Counted from the stretch's first letter, positions 16,581 to 26,397 are shown. The stretch: 64,000 nucleotides of DNA from Thermofilum sp. (GCA_038741495.1 JAVYKX010000001.1:242918-306917); one strand, 5' to 3'. Numbers and translations are program-made. Notes: a model not told the origin generated them from the letters alone.

Positions 16581-17336
16581 TTATCTCTTTCCCACCGCAA
16601 GCTGTCTACTAAACCACTCCAAGTCACCGACGCTGAGCAAGCCGAGGGGGGTGAGCGAAGTAAAGCCTTGCTGAACTGCGCAAACGTCGCTCCCTGGGGT
16701 CAAGCACCTGTACGTCCGGTAGAGGTCCCACTCTTCTGCTTCGCAGAACCCACTGTAGCACCGGTAGATCCTGCCTGGACCACCGCCTGCTTCGGGAAAT
16801 GTAACCTGGATGCCGCGGTGGCCGAATGACGGCACGTTAAGGTTGAGGGCGGGGGAGGGCCAGCTGGCGGGGAGCTGCTCAATTATATCGTAAGCTGTTC
16901 GCGCAGCCGGGAGAAATTGCTCCTCTGTAAAGGTCCTGTACTCCGCTCTTGTGCGGGCAGCGAGGGATACTGCCATTCCTCTCAACCCGTGGAGGGCCGC
17001 TTCGAGCACAGCTCCTACGGTTCCCGAGGACATGATGTCCCAAAAGCCCAGGTTAGCTCCCTCGTTTATACCGCTAAGCACTAGCTCGATGCTTTTCGAG
17101 ATGTTTTGCAGGGCAAATGCTACAGCGGAAGCGGGAGTGGAGTCGATGAAGTACGCGGGGCAACCCAGCAGCTCGTCCTCCCTGTACTTGAAGCGGAACG
17201 CTACAGACTTGGATGAAGCGCTACGCTGCCCCTCCGTAGTTACCACGAAGACCTCGTGACCTCTCTGGAGCCCCTCTTTAACGAGGGCTAAGAGGCCCTT
17301 CGAGGGTCCATCGTCGTTGGTTATTAAGATGCGCAC
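16581..17336 (-). CDS. surE: SurE 5'/3'-nucleotidase
   Basis: The 251-residue protein has all SurE metal and phosphate residues: N7-D8-D9-G10, S39, and N91 within SGINEGANLG (88-97). It removes phosphate from nucleoside monophosphates and short polyphosphates. The chain is within the family range (about 250). A TATA-like box 26 nt upstream supports the ATG at 17336 as a leaderless start. It lies 25 nt before the oxidoreductase gene on the same strand and diverges from dcd. Confidence 0.95.
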   Translation of the reverse strand: MRILITNDDGPSKGLLALVKEGLQRGHEVFVVTTEGQRSASSKSVAFRFKYREDELLGCPAYFIDSTPASAVAFALQNISKSIELVLSGINEGANLGFWDIMSSGTVGAVLEAALHGLRGMAVSLAARTRAEYRTFTEEQFLPAARTAYDIIEQLPASWPSPALNLNVPSFGHRGIQVTFPEAGGGPGRIYRCYSGFCEAEEWDLYRTYRCLTPGSDVCAVQQGFTSLTPLGLLSVGDLEWFSRQLAVGKR

Positions 17337-17356
17337 AGCGGGTGACTACAGCTGCT

Positions 17357-17368
17357 CTATTTAATACC
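17357..17368 (-). promoter_or_regulatory. TATA-like promoter of surE
   Basis: The minus strand reads GGTATTAAATAG, centred 26 nt before ATG 17336. The gap between surE and dcd (136 bp) also has a GC-rich GCCGG/CCGGC hairpin near 17390-17407 with no clear role. Confidence 0.55.
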
Positions 17369-17444
17369 GTCGCGTCGAGGGGGCCGGCGGCCGGGGCTTG
17401 CACCGGCTGGAGGCAGTAGACTCCTACAGTGCTAAAAGATACTT

Positions 17445-17452
17445 CTTTAAAG
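17445..17452 (+). promoter_or_regulatory. TATA-like promoter of dcd
   Basis: CTTTAAAG is centred about 24 nt before the GTG at 17473, so the transcript probably begins at the start codon. Confidence 0.55.
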
Positions 17453-17472
17453 TGGCCGATCCTTAACGGCGT

Positions 17473-17988
17473 GTGCTGTCGGGGAGAGAGATTAGGCGAC
17501 TGATCGATGAGGGTAGACTTGTGATAGAGCCCTTTAGCGAGGAAATCGTTCGGGAAAACGGTGTAGATCTCAGGATCGGTTCAGAGGTAGCGGTGCTGCT
17601 GAACAACCCAGAGCCCCTGGATCCTGATAAGCTCGGCGAAACTGACCTGGGAAGCTACTACAAAGTGTTCCAGACAGATTCTTTCGTCCTCCAGCCCTAC
17701 ATGAAAGTGTTAGTGACGACGCTCGAGTATGTTAAAATGCCTGAAGATATCGCCGGGCTCATCGGAGTGCGGAGTACATTTGCCCGGTTAGGCATCTCGA
17801 TTCCTCCAACTCTCATAGATGCGGGTTTTGAAGGCGAGCTGACGATAGAGATACACGGAGGAGCTTTCCCGGTAGTTCTTAGGAGAGGCATGCGCTTCGC
17901 TCACGTAGCCTTCTACAGGATTGAGGGAGAGCCCGTCACCTATAGGGGTAGGTACCTTAGGCAGCGTGGTGTGACTCTACCGCGCTAG
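17473..17988 (+). CDS. dcd: dCTP deaminase
   Basis: The 171-residue protein fits the archaeal Dcd family, which converts dCTP to dUTP, the precursor for dTMP. The signatures are LSGREIRRLIDEGRL at the start, ENGVDLRIG (about 29-37), IGVRSTFARLGISIPPT (about 97-113) and GFEGELTIEIHG (about 117-128), where the Glu in FEGE is catalytic. GTG start. DUF429 gene follows 9 nt later. A dual dCTP deaminase/dUTPase activity as in Methanocaldococcus is possible. Confidence 0.92.
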   Translation: MLSGREIRRLIDEGRLVIEPFSEEIVRENGVDLRIGSEVAVLLNNPEPLDPDKLGETDLGSYYKVFQTDSFVLQPYMKVLVTTLEYVKMPEDIAGLIGVRSTFARLGISIPPTLIDAGFEGELTIEIHGGAFPVVLRRGMRFAHVAFYRIEGEPVTYRGRYLRQRGVTLPR

Positions 17989-17997
17989 TGAAGAGCG

Positions 17998-18555
17998 ATG
18001 TACGAAGCGTACATAGGCTTAGATCTTTCCGCATCACCTAAGAGGAAGTCAGCGTACGCGGTTCTATCAGAGGATCTTCGCTGCAGAGCTGCTCTTTTCC
18101 GCGGGGATGAGGAGCTGCTAAGCGTTGCGAGAAATTACAGGCACGCACTGGTCGCGATAGACGCTCCTTTATCGCTCCCCGTAAGCGGAAGCCTTCGAGG
18201 TTGCGAGAAAGCACTTGCAAGGCTAGGGATCCGTGCTTTTCCGCCGGCGCTGCCGGGGATGCGGCAGCTTGCGGAGAGGGCTATTTCCCTATCGGAGAAG
18301 CTGCGCGAGCAGGGGCTTAGAGTGGTTGAGGTTTACCCCGGCGGCGCTCAGGATGTTCTAGGCTTGCCGAGAAAGAAAAACCCAGAGGGCCTCCTGAAGG
18401 GTTTACTCTCGCTGGGGATGGTTCTCGAGGCGCAGACTATAAACGGTGATATCTTGGACGCTGCCACCGCTGCTTATACTGCCTGGAGCTACGCTCATGG
18501 CAAGTATATCATGATCCGAACTGGTGACTGCGAGCTAATACTACCAGCGCCCTAG
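17998..18555 (+). CDS. DUF429-family protein (predicted RNase H-fold nuclease)
   Basis: The 185-residue protein begins with YIGLDLSASPKRKSAYAVL (about 4-22), an RNase H-like first strand with an acidic residue. It continues with ALVAIDAPLSLP (about 51-62), then VEVYPGGAQDVLGLP and DILDAATAAYTAW, all typical of DUF429. The function of this family is not established; acidic residues suggest metal-dependent nuclease activity. It is in an operon with dcd. GTP-binding gene follows 65 nt later with its own promoter. Confidence 0.75.
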   Translation: MYEAYIGLDLSASPKRKSAYAVLSEDLRCRAALFRGDEELLSVARNYRHALVAIDAPLSLPVSGSLRGCEKALARLGIRAFPPALPGMRQLAERAISLSEKLREQGLRVVEVYPGGAQDVLGLPRKKNPEGLLKGLLSLGMVLEAQTINGDILDAATAAYTAWSYAHGKYIMIRTGDCELILPAP

Positions 18556-18620
18556 TGCTCTAGCCCGATTAATCAAGGGAAACTCTAATATCGCCCACTG
18601 CTCATGGATCGTGTAGCAAG

Positions 18621-20201
18621 GTGGATCTCGGGCAGAAGCTACCGCGGGAGGCTGAAGACGGGAACGTAGAGTACAAGATAGCACTGCATAGGCTGGACGA
18701 GGAGAGAGTCGAGCGTCTCGCGTCTCAGATGAAGTACAGGCTTTTTGAAGGAGGAGGTGAGGCCATTTACGTTCTTGGGGTGGACGACCAGGGGAATGTT
18801 ATCGGCCTGAGCGAGGAAGAGGAGAGGGAAAGCATAAGCATCCTGGAGAAGGTTTCCGGGAAGATCGGCGCCAAGATCCGTATCCTTTCCCGCGAAATCG
18901 TTCAAGGGAAGCATATCGTGAGAGTTCTCGTCCGCTCCAGCCGGGAGGAGAGCCCCCCGGTTCAGGTGACTGTAGCTGTTGTCGGAAACGTGGATGCTGG
19001 GAAGAGCACGACCGTCGGGGTTCTCTGTACCGGACAGCTAGACGACGGTAGAGGAAGCAGCATGAGGAGGGTTGCCCGCTATGTTCACGAGATTCTCACC
19101 GGGAGAACCTCGTCGGTCACGACTAGGCTTCTCGGATTCGATCTAGGGGGACCACCGGTTAACTGGTCGTTGCCTAACCCCTTAGATGAGGCTCAGATAT
19201 TTCTCGCCTCGAGAAAAGTCATCTATTTTGTCGATGTAGGTGGTCACGAGCGGTACTTGAGGACAGCGCTTCGTGGCATACTCTCGAGGGAGCCGGACTA
19301 CGTGATGCTGGTTGTCGCTTCAAACGCTGGCCTTCAGGTTATGGGCCGCGAGCATCTCGGGCTATGCTTGGCGCTTCGCCTACCGTTGATAGTAGTATTT
19401 ACGAAGACGGATTTGGTCGATGAAACTGTTTTCAAGAGAAACCTGGAAGACACGTTGACGCTGCTGCGGAAGCTTGACAGAAAGCCTGTCCTCGTGCATA
19501 CTCCTCAGGACGCTCACCGCATAGCGGGCTTGATCTCGAGCGGTAGAGTTGTTCCAGTGCTATCGATCTCGAACGTAACCGGGCGGGGTCTTGATTCTCT
19601 ACTTGAGCTTCTCAATCTTCTGCCGCCGAGGTTGAGGTGGGTCGAGAAGGCCGGAGAGCCCGTTCTCGCTTACGTTTCGGATATTTTCAACGTTAGAGGA
19701 GTGGGGCTCGTGGTAGCAGTATCCATTCTGAAAGGCGCGGTTAAGGAGGATTCCACTCTCTTCATCGGCCCACTGCAGGATGGGGGCTGGAAACAAGTTC
19801 GCGTGAAGTCTATCCACGTGAACCGCGTGCCCGTAAGTACCGCTAGGGCTGGCGAGGAGGCGACACTAGCTCTCTCGGGGATTGATGAGGAGGAGGTGGA
19901 GAAGGGGATGGTGCTGCGCACCAGCCCCGCGAAGCCTATTAGGAGAATCCTCGCGGACGTGCTGATATTAAGACACCCTACCACCATCAGGGTCGGGTAC
20001 CAGACTGTGCTGCACGCGTACTCTATAAGAAGCCCGGTCGTCTTCGAGCAGATGGGGAAGGAGCCTATGCGCACAGGCGACCGCGGCACTGTGACGCTGA
20101 AGTTCCTGTACCACCCCTGGTACATTGAGAGGGGAGAGAGATTTGTCTTGAGGGATTCGAGAACACGCGCGATCGGCACAGTGCTGGAAACGCTCGAGTA
20201 G
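18621..20201 (+). CDS. GTPBP1-like translation-factor GTPase
   Basis: The 526-residue protein has an N-terminal domain of about 110 residues and then a GTPase domain with G1 GNVDAGKST (about 122-130), G3 DVGGHE (about 204-209) and G4 TKTD (about 260-263). Two beta-barrel domains similar to EF-Tu domains II and III follow. This is the layout of eukaryotic GTPBP1 and archaeal relatives, implicated in translation or mRNA decay. The function in archaea is not known. GTG 18621 has a TATA-like CTCTAATATC about 31 nt upstream. Confidence 0.87.
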   Translation: MDLGQKLPREAEDGNVEYKIALHRLDEERVERLASQMKYRLFEGGGEAIYVLGVDDQGNVIGLSEEEERESISILEKVSGKIGAKIRILSREIVQGKHIVRVLVRSSREESPPVQVTVAVVGNVDAGKSTTVGVLCTGQLDDGRGSSMRRVARYVHEILTGRTSSVTTRLLGFDLGGPPVNWSLPNPLDEAQIFLASRKVIYFVDVGGHERYLRTALRGILSREPDYVMLVVASNAGLQVMGREHLGLCLALRLPLIVVFTKTDLVDETVFKRNLEDTLTLLRKLDRKPVLVHTPQDAHRIAGLISSGRVVPVLSISNVTGRGLDSLLELLNLLPPRLRWVEKAGEPVLAYVSDIFNVRGVGLVVAVSILKGAVKEDSTLFIGPLQDGGWKQVRVKSIHVNRVPVSTARAGEEATLALSGIDEEEVEKGMVLRTSPAKPIRRILADVLILRHPTTIRVGYQTVLHAYSIRSPVVFEQMGKEPMRTGDRGTVTLKFLYHPWYIERGERFVLRDSRTRAIGTVLETLE

Positions 20202-20237
20202 TATGCTCGGCGGTGTGCCGCTCTCCTTTCAGAAGAG

Positions 20238-20246
20238 CTTATTAAG
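20238..20246 (+). promoter_or_regulatory. TATA-like promoter of the pyrophosphatase operon
   Basis: CTTATTAAG is centred 32 nt before ATG 20274 and overlaps the earlier ATG at 20247. The earlier codon therefore cannot be the start if this box is used, so the shorter protein is preferred. Confidence 0.5.
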
Positions 20247-20273
20247 ATGTTTCCCGAGAGAACATTGACTGTT

Positions 20274-20813
20274 ATGAAGTTCGCGATAGGTCCCGGCAAG
20301 AACCCTCCTGAAGATATTTACGTCGTAGTTGAAATACCTATGGGAAGCAACGTAAAATACGAGGTGGATAAGGAAACAGGGCTCATACACGTTGACCGAG
20401 TTCTCTTCACTTCCATGGTATTCCCCTTTAACTACGGCTTCATCCCCTCTACGCTCGAGGAAGACGGAGACCCCGTCGATGTGGTTCTTCTCAGCAATGA
20501 CCCCTTCGTGCCGGGAAGCGTTGTGAGGGCTAAGCCCGTAGCGCTTCTCGAGATGGAGGACGAGAACGGCTACGACGCAAAGGTTATCGCGGTACCTCAC
20601 GAGAAAATCGATAATCGGTTCGAGCACGTTAGGGATCTCAGTGACATATGCGAAGCCACTCGTGAGAGGATCAAGCACTTTTTTGAGCACTACAAAGAGC
20701 TGGAGAAGGGTAAATGGGTAAGGGTCAGGGGCTGGAAGGGTAGAGAGCACGCGGTAGAAGTGATAAGCAGAGCGATTCAGCGGTACAATGCTAAAGCGTC
20801 GGGTTCTCCATGA
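20274..20813 (+). CDS. ppa: Inorganic pyrophosphatase, soluble family I
   Basis: About 179 residues, the usual length. It begins [14 protein letters not shown], followed by [16 protein letters not shown] (substrate Lys and Arg sites) and the metal motif DGDPVDVV (about 75-82). It drives biosynthesis by hydrolysing pyrophosphate in the cytoplasm. The upstream ATG at 20247 would add 9 residues. The stop overlaps the ATG of the GH57 gene (ATGA), which suggests coupled translation. Confidence 0.95.
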   Translation: MKFAIGPGKNPPEDIYVVVEIPMGSNVKYEVDKETGLIHVDRVLFTSMVFPFNYGFIPSTLEEDGDPVDVVLLSNDPFVPGSVVRAKPVALLEMEDENGYDAKVIAVPHEKIDNRFEHVRDLSDICEATRERIKHFFEHYKELEKGKWVRVRGWKGREHAVEVISRAIQRYNAKASGSP

Positions 20814-22378
20814 GAGATATAGTACTCGTTTTCGAAGTTCACCAGCCTGCGCGGCTCGCCAGGAACTTTAAGCAGCGCATACGTGAGCTTGCGGCGAAAG
20901 GTGTTAGGATAACTCCTGATCTTCTGGAACACATTTACTTCGACGAGGAGCTGAACCGCCGCATACTTGAAAGGGTATCCAGGAAGTGCTACCTGCCGGC
21001 AAACGAAGTTATACTGCAGCAGCTAGATAACTTTCGGCACTCTGGGAAGAAGTTCAAGGTCTCGTTCAGCCTCTCCGGGGTTTTTCTCGAGCAGGCCAGG
21101 AAGTGGGTCCCGGAAGTTCTCGAGAGCTTCCAGCGCCTGAGTGATACGGGCCTTGTCGAGTTTCTGGACCAAACCTACTACCACAGCCTTGCCAGCCTGC
21201 TATCCGAGGAGGAGTTTACCGAGCAGGTGCTGGAGCACCGGCAGTTGATGAAGGACTACTTTGGGCGCGAGCCCACATCTGTCGAGAACACGGAGTTCAT
21301 CTACAACACGAGAATCGCCTGCGTTCTGGGCCGATTGGGATACAAGGTCGTACTGACTGAAGGTGTGGAGCGGATTCTCGGCTGGAGAAGTCCCAACTAC
21401 CTTTACAAAGCTCGAGGCTGCGGCATCAAGGTCTTGATGAGAAACTACAGGCTTTCAGATGACATTGGTTTCCGCTTCGCCTCGCGGGAGTGGAGCGAGT
21501 ATCCTCTTACCGCTGACAAGTATGCTGCCTGGCTCGCGGCCACTCCTGGAGACGTTATACTCATCGCTGTAGACTACGAGACCTTCGGCGAGCACTTTCC
21601 ACGCGAAACAGGCATCTTTGAGTTCCTGAGGTGGCTTCCGGGCGAGGTTCTGAAGTGGGAGAACTTAAGGTTCGCGACACCCTCCGAAGTCGCGGACAGC
21701 AAGCCTGTGAGAGACGAGATCGAGGTGCCGGAGGCCCACACGATCTCTTGGGCCGACATCGAGAAGGATATTTCCGCTTGGCTTGGCAATGAGCTCCAGA
21801 GGGAAAGCTTCGAGAGGCTTCGTCACCTCCGGTGCATCGTCCGGGCGCTACCTCAGCACTCCTGGAAGAGAGTGTGGAAACTGCTTTCCACCAGCGACCA
21901 CCTGTACTACATGTCCACTAAAACCGGGGGGCCTGGCGAGGTGCACGCGTACTTTAGCCACTTCGCAACAGCTTACGAAGCCTATGCAGCGTACCTTGAG
22001 GTGGTCTCAGATTTCGAAGCCAGAGCCATCGAGGCTTTGCTCGGCTGCGAGCGGGCCAGGGTTAGGTACGCGTGGATGAGAGACGTGCCTGCAGGACAGG
22101 AATTCTTCTTCTACGAGGCTGACGGCAAGCCTGCGCACTCAGCTGCCAGGAACATGTTCGAATTCGCAGATGCGCTGGCGAAGCAGCCGGCATCAGTAGC
22201 GCAGTACCACCAGGAGAGGGGGGATTTCGCATCCTGGGTAGAGAGCGTTGTAGGAGATCTCGTGCTGGCCCAGGAGTTTCGTAAGGTGGGCGTATCTCGA
22301 GATCCGGAGGAGACTAAAGCCCGGCTTCTTCAAGCGGTGGAAGCGAGGAGGAGGGAAATCTTCGAGCATGACTGCTGA
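20810..22378 (+). CDS. Glycoside hydrolase family 57 protein (alpha-amylase-like)
   Basis: The 522-residue protein begins with FEVHQPARL (GH57 region 1). The catalytic nucleophile is likely E162 in ENTEFIYN, and the acid/base is D255 in [10 protein letters not shown]. The end is helical. These motifs match the MJ1611-type alpha-amylase subgroup; alpha-glucan substrates are likely. No signal peptide is visible, so it is intracellular, where it could act on glycogen. The start overlaps the pyrophosphatase stop; the end overlaps the small winged-helix gene by 11 nt. Confidence 0.9.
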   Translation: MRDIVLVFEVHQPARLARNFKQRIRELAAKGVRITPDLLEHIYFDEELNRRILERVSRKCYLPANEVILQQLDNFRHSGKKFKVSFSLSGVFLEQARKWVPEVLESFQRLSDTGLVEFLDQTYYHSLASLLSEEEFTEQVLEHRQLMKDYFGREPTSVENTEFIYNTRIACVLGRLGYKVVLTEGVERILGWRSPNYLYKARGCGIKVLMRNYRLSDDIGFRFASREWSEYPLTADKYAAWLAATPGDVILIAVDYETFGEHFPRETGIFEFLRWLPGEVLKWENLRFATPSEVADSKPVRDEIEVPEAHTISWADIEKDISAWLGNELQRESFERLRHLRCIVRALPQHSWKRVWKLLSTSDHLYYMSTKTGGPGEVHAYFSHFATAYEAYAAYLEVVSDFEARAIEALLGCERARVRYAWMRDVPAGQEFFFYEADGKPAHSAARNMFEFADALAKQPASVAQYHQERGDFASWVESVVGDLVLAQEFRKVGVSRDPEETKARLLQAVEARRREIFEHDC

Positions 22379-22640
22379 ACTAGTAGAGCTGCTTGAGAAA
22401 TTGCTCCCGGAGAGCAGGAAGAGCATACGTGTGCTTGCCCTTTTCCTGGAGAACCCTAAGGAGGCTTACACCAAGTACATGGTTGAGAAGCTTACCGCGA
22501 CTAATAAGGTTGGAGTAGTTCTCGAGAGGTTTCGAGAGCTTAATATACTTGAAGTGGTGGACGAGGAACCACGCGCTTACCGGCTAAACCTCAGGAATCC
22601 TCTTGTGCGTAGTTTGTTAAGACTCGTCGAGCATACTTAA
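22368..22640 (+). CDS. Small winged-helix protein
   Basis: The 90-residue protein has a winged-helix pattern, with ENPKEAYTKYMVEKLTATNKVGVVLERFRELNIL (about 30-63) as HTH and wing start. It is predicted to bind DNA. It overlaps the GH57 gene by 11 nt and is presumably in the same operon as ppa and GH57, so it may regulate glucan metabolism (inference). The end overlaps the convergent CcdA-like gene by 24 nt. Confidence 0.6.
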   Translation: MTAELVELLEKLLPESRKSIRVLALFLENPKEAYTKYMVEKLTATNKVGVVLERFRELNILEVVDEEPRAYRLNLRNPLVRSLLRLVEHT

Positions 22641-23867
22641 CACGGCAAGAGCCGCACTTGTTTTCCTCCACGCAGGCAGTATGCTGAGATGTAGCGGTAA
22701 AATCAGCGCTGCCACTACTGGCTTCACCGGGTCGGGTATCGAATAGAGGAGGTCGCTCACCGCTGATGCTACGAAGAAAAGTGTCGAGAATGCAAGTAAC
22801 CTATCTCTCTTAATCCACTCTGCAAACCACAAAGCCGCAACTAGAGCGTCTACTAGCGGTGGAGAAGCTGCTGGGTACGTCGGCAGCAATAGCAGCACCT
22901 CGGAGAACCCCCTCCCAAGCGCCGCAAAGCTGATGAGAGAACAGAGCAACACCAGGCGTGAAGCTATGAAGAGAACCTCGGTCGGCGGGGCCCACTGAGC
23001 CGCTCCAAGATACGGGAGCAGCGCGGACAAACGCTGAATACTCATCAGCGTTAATCCTGCTCCAAGCAGCATAGGTGTTGCCGAGTTAAGGTATATGCCA
23101 ACCCTGAGTACGCCCAGAGCAGCCAGGATTCCCGAAAAAACACCCACCGCTTCAGCTGCAATGATGAAAGTTTCCGCGCCTCTAACTGCAGCAATCTCGA
23201 AGTTTTCTCCTGCAACGATGGTGAGCACTCCCAAAACCATGAGCAAGATTCCCGAAAACTTGGCCTGGTGCTTTACGATTCCTCTTCTGGTCAGCTCCTC
23301 TACCATCCTCCTCCCTGCCATCACACTCGCAACTCCTATCAGGAGCAAGGTCAACCCAATTCCAGCACTGAACGAAAGAATCAGAGGGATCGCGTTACCT
23401 CCTCTGGCCCCCTCTAAACCCACAGCCATGAGGAAGGCTACCAGCGGTGCGAAGGAGCAGGGAGCTGCTGCCAGCGAGAAGACCAGGCCGGCGAGAAGCG
23501 ACTGCGCTAGCCCTGCTCTCTTGAGCCTCAGAGAGAACGTTGGAAGAACCGCGAACACTTCTCGTATGGGAGTGAACTCCATCAGCCCGAGCCCTATGAG
23601 CAGGTAACCTGCCAGCGTGGGGAGCTGACTAAGTCTTGTTTCAGCGAAAACATTAAAGATATTTGTTGAAACAATTGCAGTTAAACCGTATATTATTATA
23701 CTTATGCTTGCTCCCAGCGAGAAGAGAAAGGCTGCTAAAGCCCCCCTCCTAGTACTATACCTTGAAGTTACAGCAACGAGTATAGGGATTACCGGCAGGT
23801 AGCACGGGCTGAAAGAAACAGCTACCCCGAGTAGATAAAGAGTTAGCAGTTGCGCAGCATCTACCAT
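22617..23867 (-). CDS. CcdA-like thiol-transport membrane protein with extra C-terminal membrane domain
   Basis: The 416-residue protein begins with a CcdA/DsbD-type six-helix unit. The redox Cys residues are C22 in FSPCYLP and a second in AAPCSFAP (about 136-142), which move electrons across the membrane. After about residue 245 come several further helices with no known motif, which is longer than the usual CcdA (about 220). No thioredoxin-like partner with CxxC is present nearby. It follows the NEW3-type secreted protein by 4 nt on the same strand. Confidence 0.75.
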   Translation of the reverse strand: MVDAAQLLTLYLLGVAVSFSPCYLPVIPILVAVTSRYSTRRGALAAFLFSLGASISIIIYGLTAIVSTNIFNVFAETRLSQLPTLAGYLLIGLGLMEFTPIREVFAVLPTFSLRLKRAGLAQSLLAGLVFSLAAAPCSFAPLVAFLMAVGLEGARGGNAIPLILSFSAGIGLTLLLIGVASVMAGRRMVEELTRRGIVKHQAKFSGILLMVLGVLTIVAGENFEIAAVRGAETFIIAAEAVGVFSGILAALGVLRVGIYLNSATPMLLGAGLTLMSIQRLSALLPYLGAAQWAPPTEVLFIASRLVLLCSLISFAALGRGFSEVLLLLPTYPAASPPLVDALVAALWFAEWIKRDRLLAFSTLFFVASAVSDLLYSIPDPVKPVVAALILPLHLSILPAWRKTSAALAVLSMLDES

Positions 23868-23871
23868 ACTC

Positions 23872-25593
23872 CTACCTTCTACTTCTTCTCTGGCTAAAAA
23901 GTACTATCATAAAGCTGAGCGCAGCTAGAGGCGCAGCCAGTGCAAAGAATCCTAGTTGAGCTTCACCCGTCACCTCTACAACGATTACTCTATACTCTCT
24001 CAGGCCGTCGGCCTCTACTAAAAACATCACATTGTAGAACCCCTCCGAAGCGTTGCTGGGAACCAACACTGAGACTGAAAGCACAAGCTTTTCTCCCGGC
24101 CGTAGAGTAGCGGAACTAGGTATAGGAGTGACCGAGAACTTCGGCGGCGCTGAGACAACCCTTGCAGTTACGTTAAGAGGCATGGTTCCCGTATTAGCTA
24201 TGTTCACGTTCGCAACGCCAGCGGAGCCCGGAGCAGCTACTATAAAGAGATTAGCTGTACCGACCTCTAGAGCTTTAGAACCCTCCACCCTCACTACTAT
24301 GCTTTTCTCCACCCTGCTCGACGAGCCTGCTGCTGTCAAGGTGACTAGGTAGTCACCCGCTTGAGCTCCGGGCAGCGCCTCCACAAGGAGAGGAATAATC
24401 TTCTCTTCGCCGGGGAGGACGTACGTCGACATTTCGCTCGTTCCCGTGGCCTGGAAGCGGCATAAGATATCCGGTGCTTGGCTTTTAGCTGAGATGAAAG
24501 CAGTAGTGGGGGCGTTGCCTATGTTCTTCAGAGCTAGCGTGACCTGAGCCGCGCTGCCGCCCGTCACGTTGAGCCTTTCACCCGGTATCGTTAAGTTTAG
24601 CAGGTCGTACCTGCTCTCCACGCTGACCGCCACCTCCCTCACCGTCTTCGAGAAGTCCGAGGCGACGAGCACCACTAGCTTGTAGTTTCCGGAAGCTGTC
24701 GCCGGGTGAACGTACACGATTAGGGTGAGATTCCTTGAAGAGCCAGGTGGTAGAGTAAGCCTCGAGACCGATACGCCACTTGGATCCAGAAGCGTTGCGA
24801 TCCAGCCTGCAGGGCCTGAGACAGCGAGAGTGAACGTCGTCTCAATTGGGAAGAGGTTCCAGAGCCTCAGCGGTATCTTAATCAAAGCGCCGGGATAGCT
24901 GGCAACCTCCTTAAGCGGTAGCTCTAGGATGACTAGCTGTTTTTCCTCAACATTGAACTTGAATTCGTAGGATTTCTGGAGACCAGCCCATCTCGCGATC
25001 AGCCGAACCGTGGCTGTGCTAGTAGCGTTGTACGGTATAGATACCAGCAGGGTTAAGTTCCTCGACGAGCCTGGAAGCACGTATACTTCGCTCGTGCTTA
25101 ATCCCTCCGGGGTGACTATCCTGCAGTCCCAGCCGGCCGGAGCTTCCAAGTAAAAAGTTACAGGGATAGGGTCGAGCCCCTTGTTCGAGACGGAAAACCG
25201 TATAGGTATTCGGTCTCCTTGGTGTACTGTGAACCTCAGGGCTTCAGGAGTTACCTCCACGCCTTCTCTGAGCACGAAGCTTCCTATGCTGCCGCCCCTC
25301 TCGGGTGTTGCGGAGAAAGAGACGAAGACCGGCTGGTAGCCAAGCTTGTAGACTCTCAGCACGTAATCTCCTCGAGGCAGCTGCAGCTGGAAACTACCGT
25401 CAGGGGATGTCGAGACTGTCGTGACGAGAAGGTTGTCTTTCAGGACGGCGAGCTCGGCGCCAGCGATGGGCTTCCCCTCGGAATCAACGACACTACCGTA
25501 AAACAGGATCGCCTGACCTGAAGTTTTCGTGAGTGCGAACATGAGTAGTAGCAGGAGGAAAGCCGTCCAGATCCGCCTCAAGCCTCTCTCCAC
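23872..25593 (-). CDS. Secreted protein with carboxypeptidase-regulatory-like and NEW3-type domains
   Basis: The 573-residue protein has a signal peptide (about 1-27), a carboxypeptidase-regulatory-like domain (about 28-110, with the VVDSEGKPIAGAELAVL pattern), then about four repeated Ig-like NEW3-type domains with LPPGSSRNLTL and LRPGEKLVLSVSV motifs, and a C-terminal transmembrane helix (about 548-566). N-x-S/T sites are frequent. It is probably anchored on the cell surface. GTG 25593 has a TATA-like box 28 nt upstream. Operon partner of the CcdA-like protein; the functional link is unknown. Confidence 0.8.
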   Translation of the reverse strand: MERGLRRIWTAFLLLLLMFALTKTSGQAILFYGSVVDSEGKPIAGAELAVLKDNLLVTTVSTSPDGSFQLQLPRGDYVLRVYKLGYQPVFVSFSATPERGGSIGSFVLREGVEVTPEALRFTVHQGDRIPIRFSVSNKGLDPIPVTFYLEAPAGWDCRIVTPEGLSTSEVYVLPGSSRNLTLLVSIPYNATSTATVRLIARWAGLQKSYEFKFNVEEKQLVILELPLKEVASYPGALIKIPLRLWNLFPIETTFTLAVSGPAGWIATLLDPSGVSVSRLTLPPGSSRNLTLIVYVHPATASGNYKLVVLVASDFSKTVREVAVSVESRYDLLNLTIPGERLNVTGGSAAQVTLALKNIGNAPTTAFISAKSQAPDILCRFQATGTSEMSTYVLPGEEKIIPLLVEALPGAQAGDYLVTLTAAGSSSRVEKSIVVRVEGSKALEVGTANLFIVAAPGSAGVANVNIANTGTMPLNVTARVVSAPPKFSVTPIPSSATLRPGEKLVLSVSVLVPSNASEGFYNVMFLVEADGLREYRVIVVEVTGEAQLGFFALAAPLAALSFMIVLFSQRRSRR

Positions 25594-25686
25594 GAGACGT
25601 GAGTAACGAACAATTATCTATTTATCGCGCACCTGACGGGTGAGGAGCGTTTTTACCAGGCTAGTTGTGCTGTACGTTGGGTGCCT

Positions 25687-26397
25687 ATGGAGGTATACGT
25701 GGGTACGTCTGGATGGAACTATGACTGGAACCCGGGCGGCTTGAAGTGGTACGCAGATGAGAGCGGCTTCAACGCAATAGAGCTGAACATGAGCTTCTAC
25801 AGCTTCCCAAAACCCTCGACTGTAATCAAGTGGCTTGAAGAAGGGGCTAAGCTCAGGTGGGCGGTGAAGGTCCACAGAAGCATCACTCACTTGAGGAGAA
25901 TGAACGAGAAGTCTTTAGCAACTTGGAAGAGGTTCAGGGAAGTTTTTAAGCCTCTCGAGGAAAGCATCGACTTCTACCTTTTCCAGCTTCCCCCCCAGAT
26001 GCCATTCAGCGAGGAGGTCGAGCGGAGGCTCCGCCTCTACGCAGGTATTTGCGAGAAAGCTGCCGTAGAGCCACGCCATGCAAGCTGGTTCAACGACGAG
26101 GTGCTACGCTTCTTCGAGGAGCTGGGCATGGTTTTCGTCACTCCTGACTCGCCTCTATTCGAAGGTTTACCGCACGGTAAAGTCTACAACGTGAGAGGCG
26201 TGTGCTATGTGAGGATGCACGGACGCCTTACCTGGTACAACTACGGTTATCTAGACGAGGAACTTGAAGAGGTCGCAGACGCACTTATCAGAGCATCGCC
26301 AGGGAGGGCTTACGTCTTCTTCAACAATAACCACGATATGCTTTCGGACGGGAGGAGAATGCTGGAAATCTTAAGAAAGAAAGCTGCCCTTAAGTAG
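25687..26397 (+). CDS. DUF72 family protein
   Basis: About 236 residues. The N terminus EVYVGTSGWNYDWN, ELNMSFYSFP, WAVKVHRSITH (about 55-65), RHASWF and VYVFFNNNH-like VFFNNNHD near the end are all typical of DUF72, a TIM-barrel fold of unknown function. A TATA-like CGTTTTTACC (about 25648-25657) lies 28 nt before GTG 25681 and 34 nt before ATG 25687. Both starts are possible and differ by two residues. Ends 8 nt inside the convergent ileS. Confidence 0.85.
   Translation: MEVYVGTSGWNYDWNPGGLKWYADESGFNAIELNMSFYSFPKPSTVIKWLEEGAKLRWAVKVHRSITHLRRMNEKSLATWKRFREVFKPLEESIDFYLFQLPPQMPFSEEVERRLRLYAGICEKAAVEPRHASWFNDEVLRFFEELGMVFVTPDSPLFEGLPHGKVYNVRGVCYVRMHGRLTWYNYGYLDEELEEVADALIRASPGRAYVFFNNNHDMLSDGRRMLEILRKKAALK

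Noticed and set aside
17385-17410. GC-rich hairpin GCCGG/CCGGC between surE and dcd
   Set aside because: The stem is only 5 bp in a very GC-rich stretch and there is no second element, so chance is likely.
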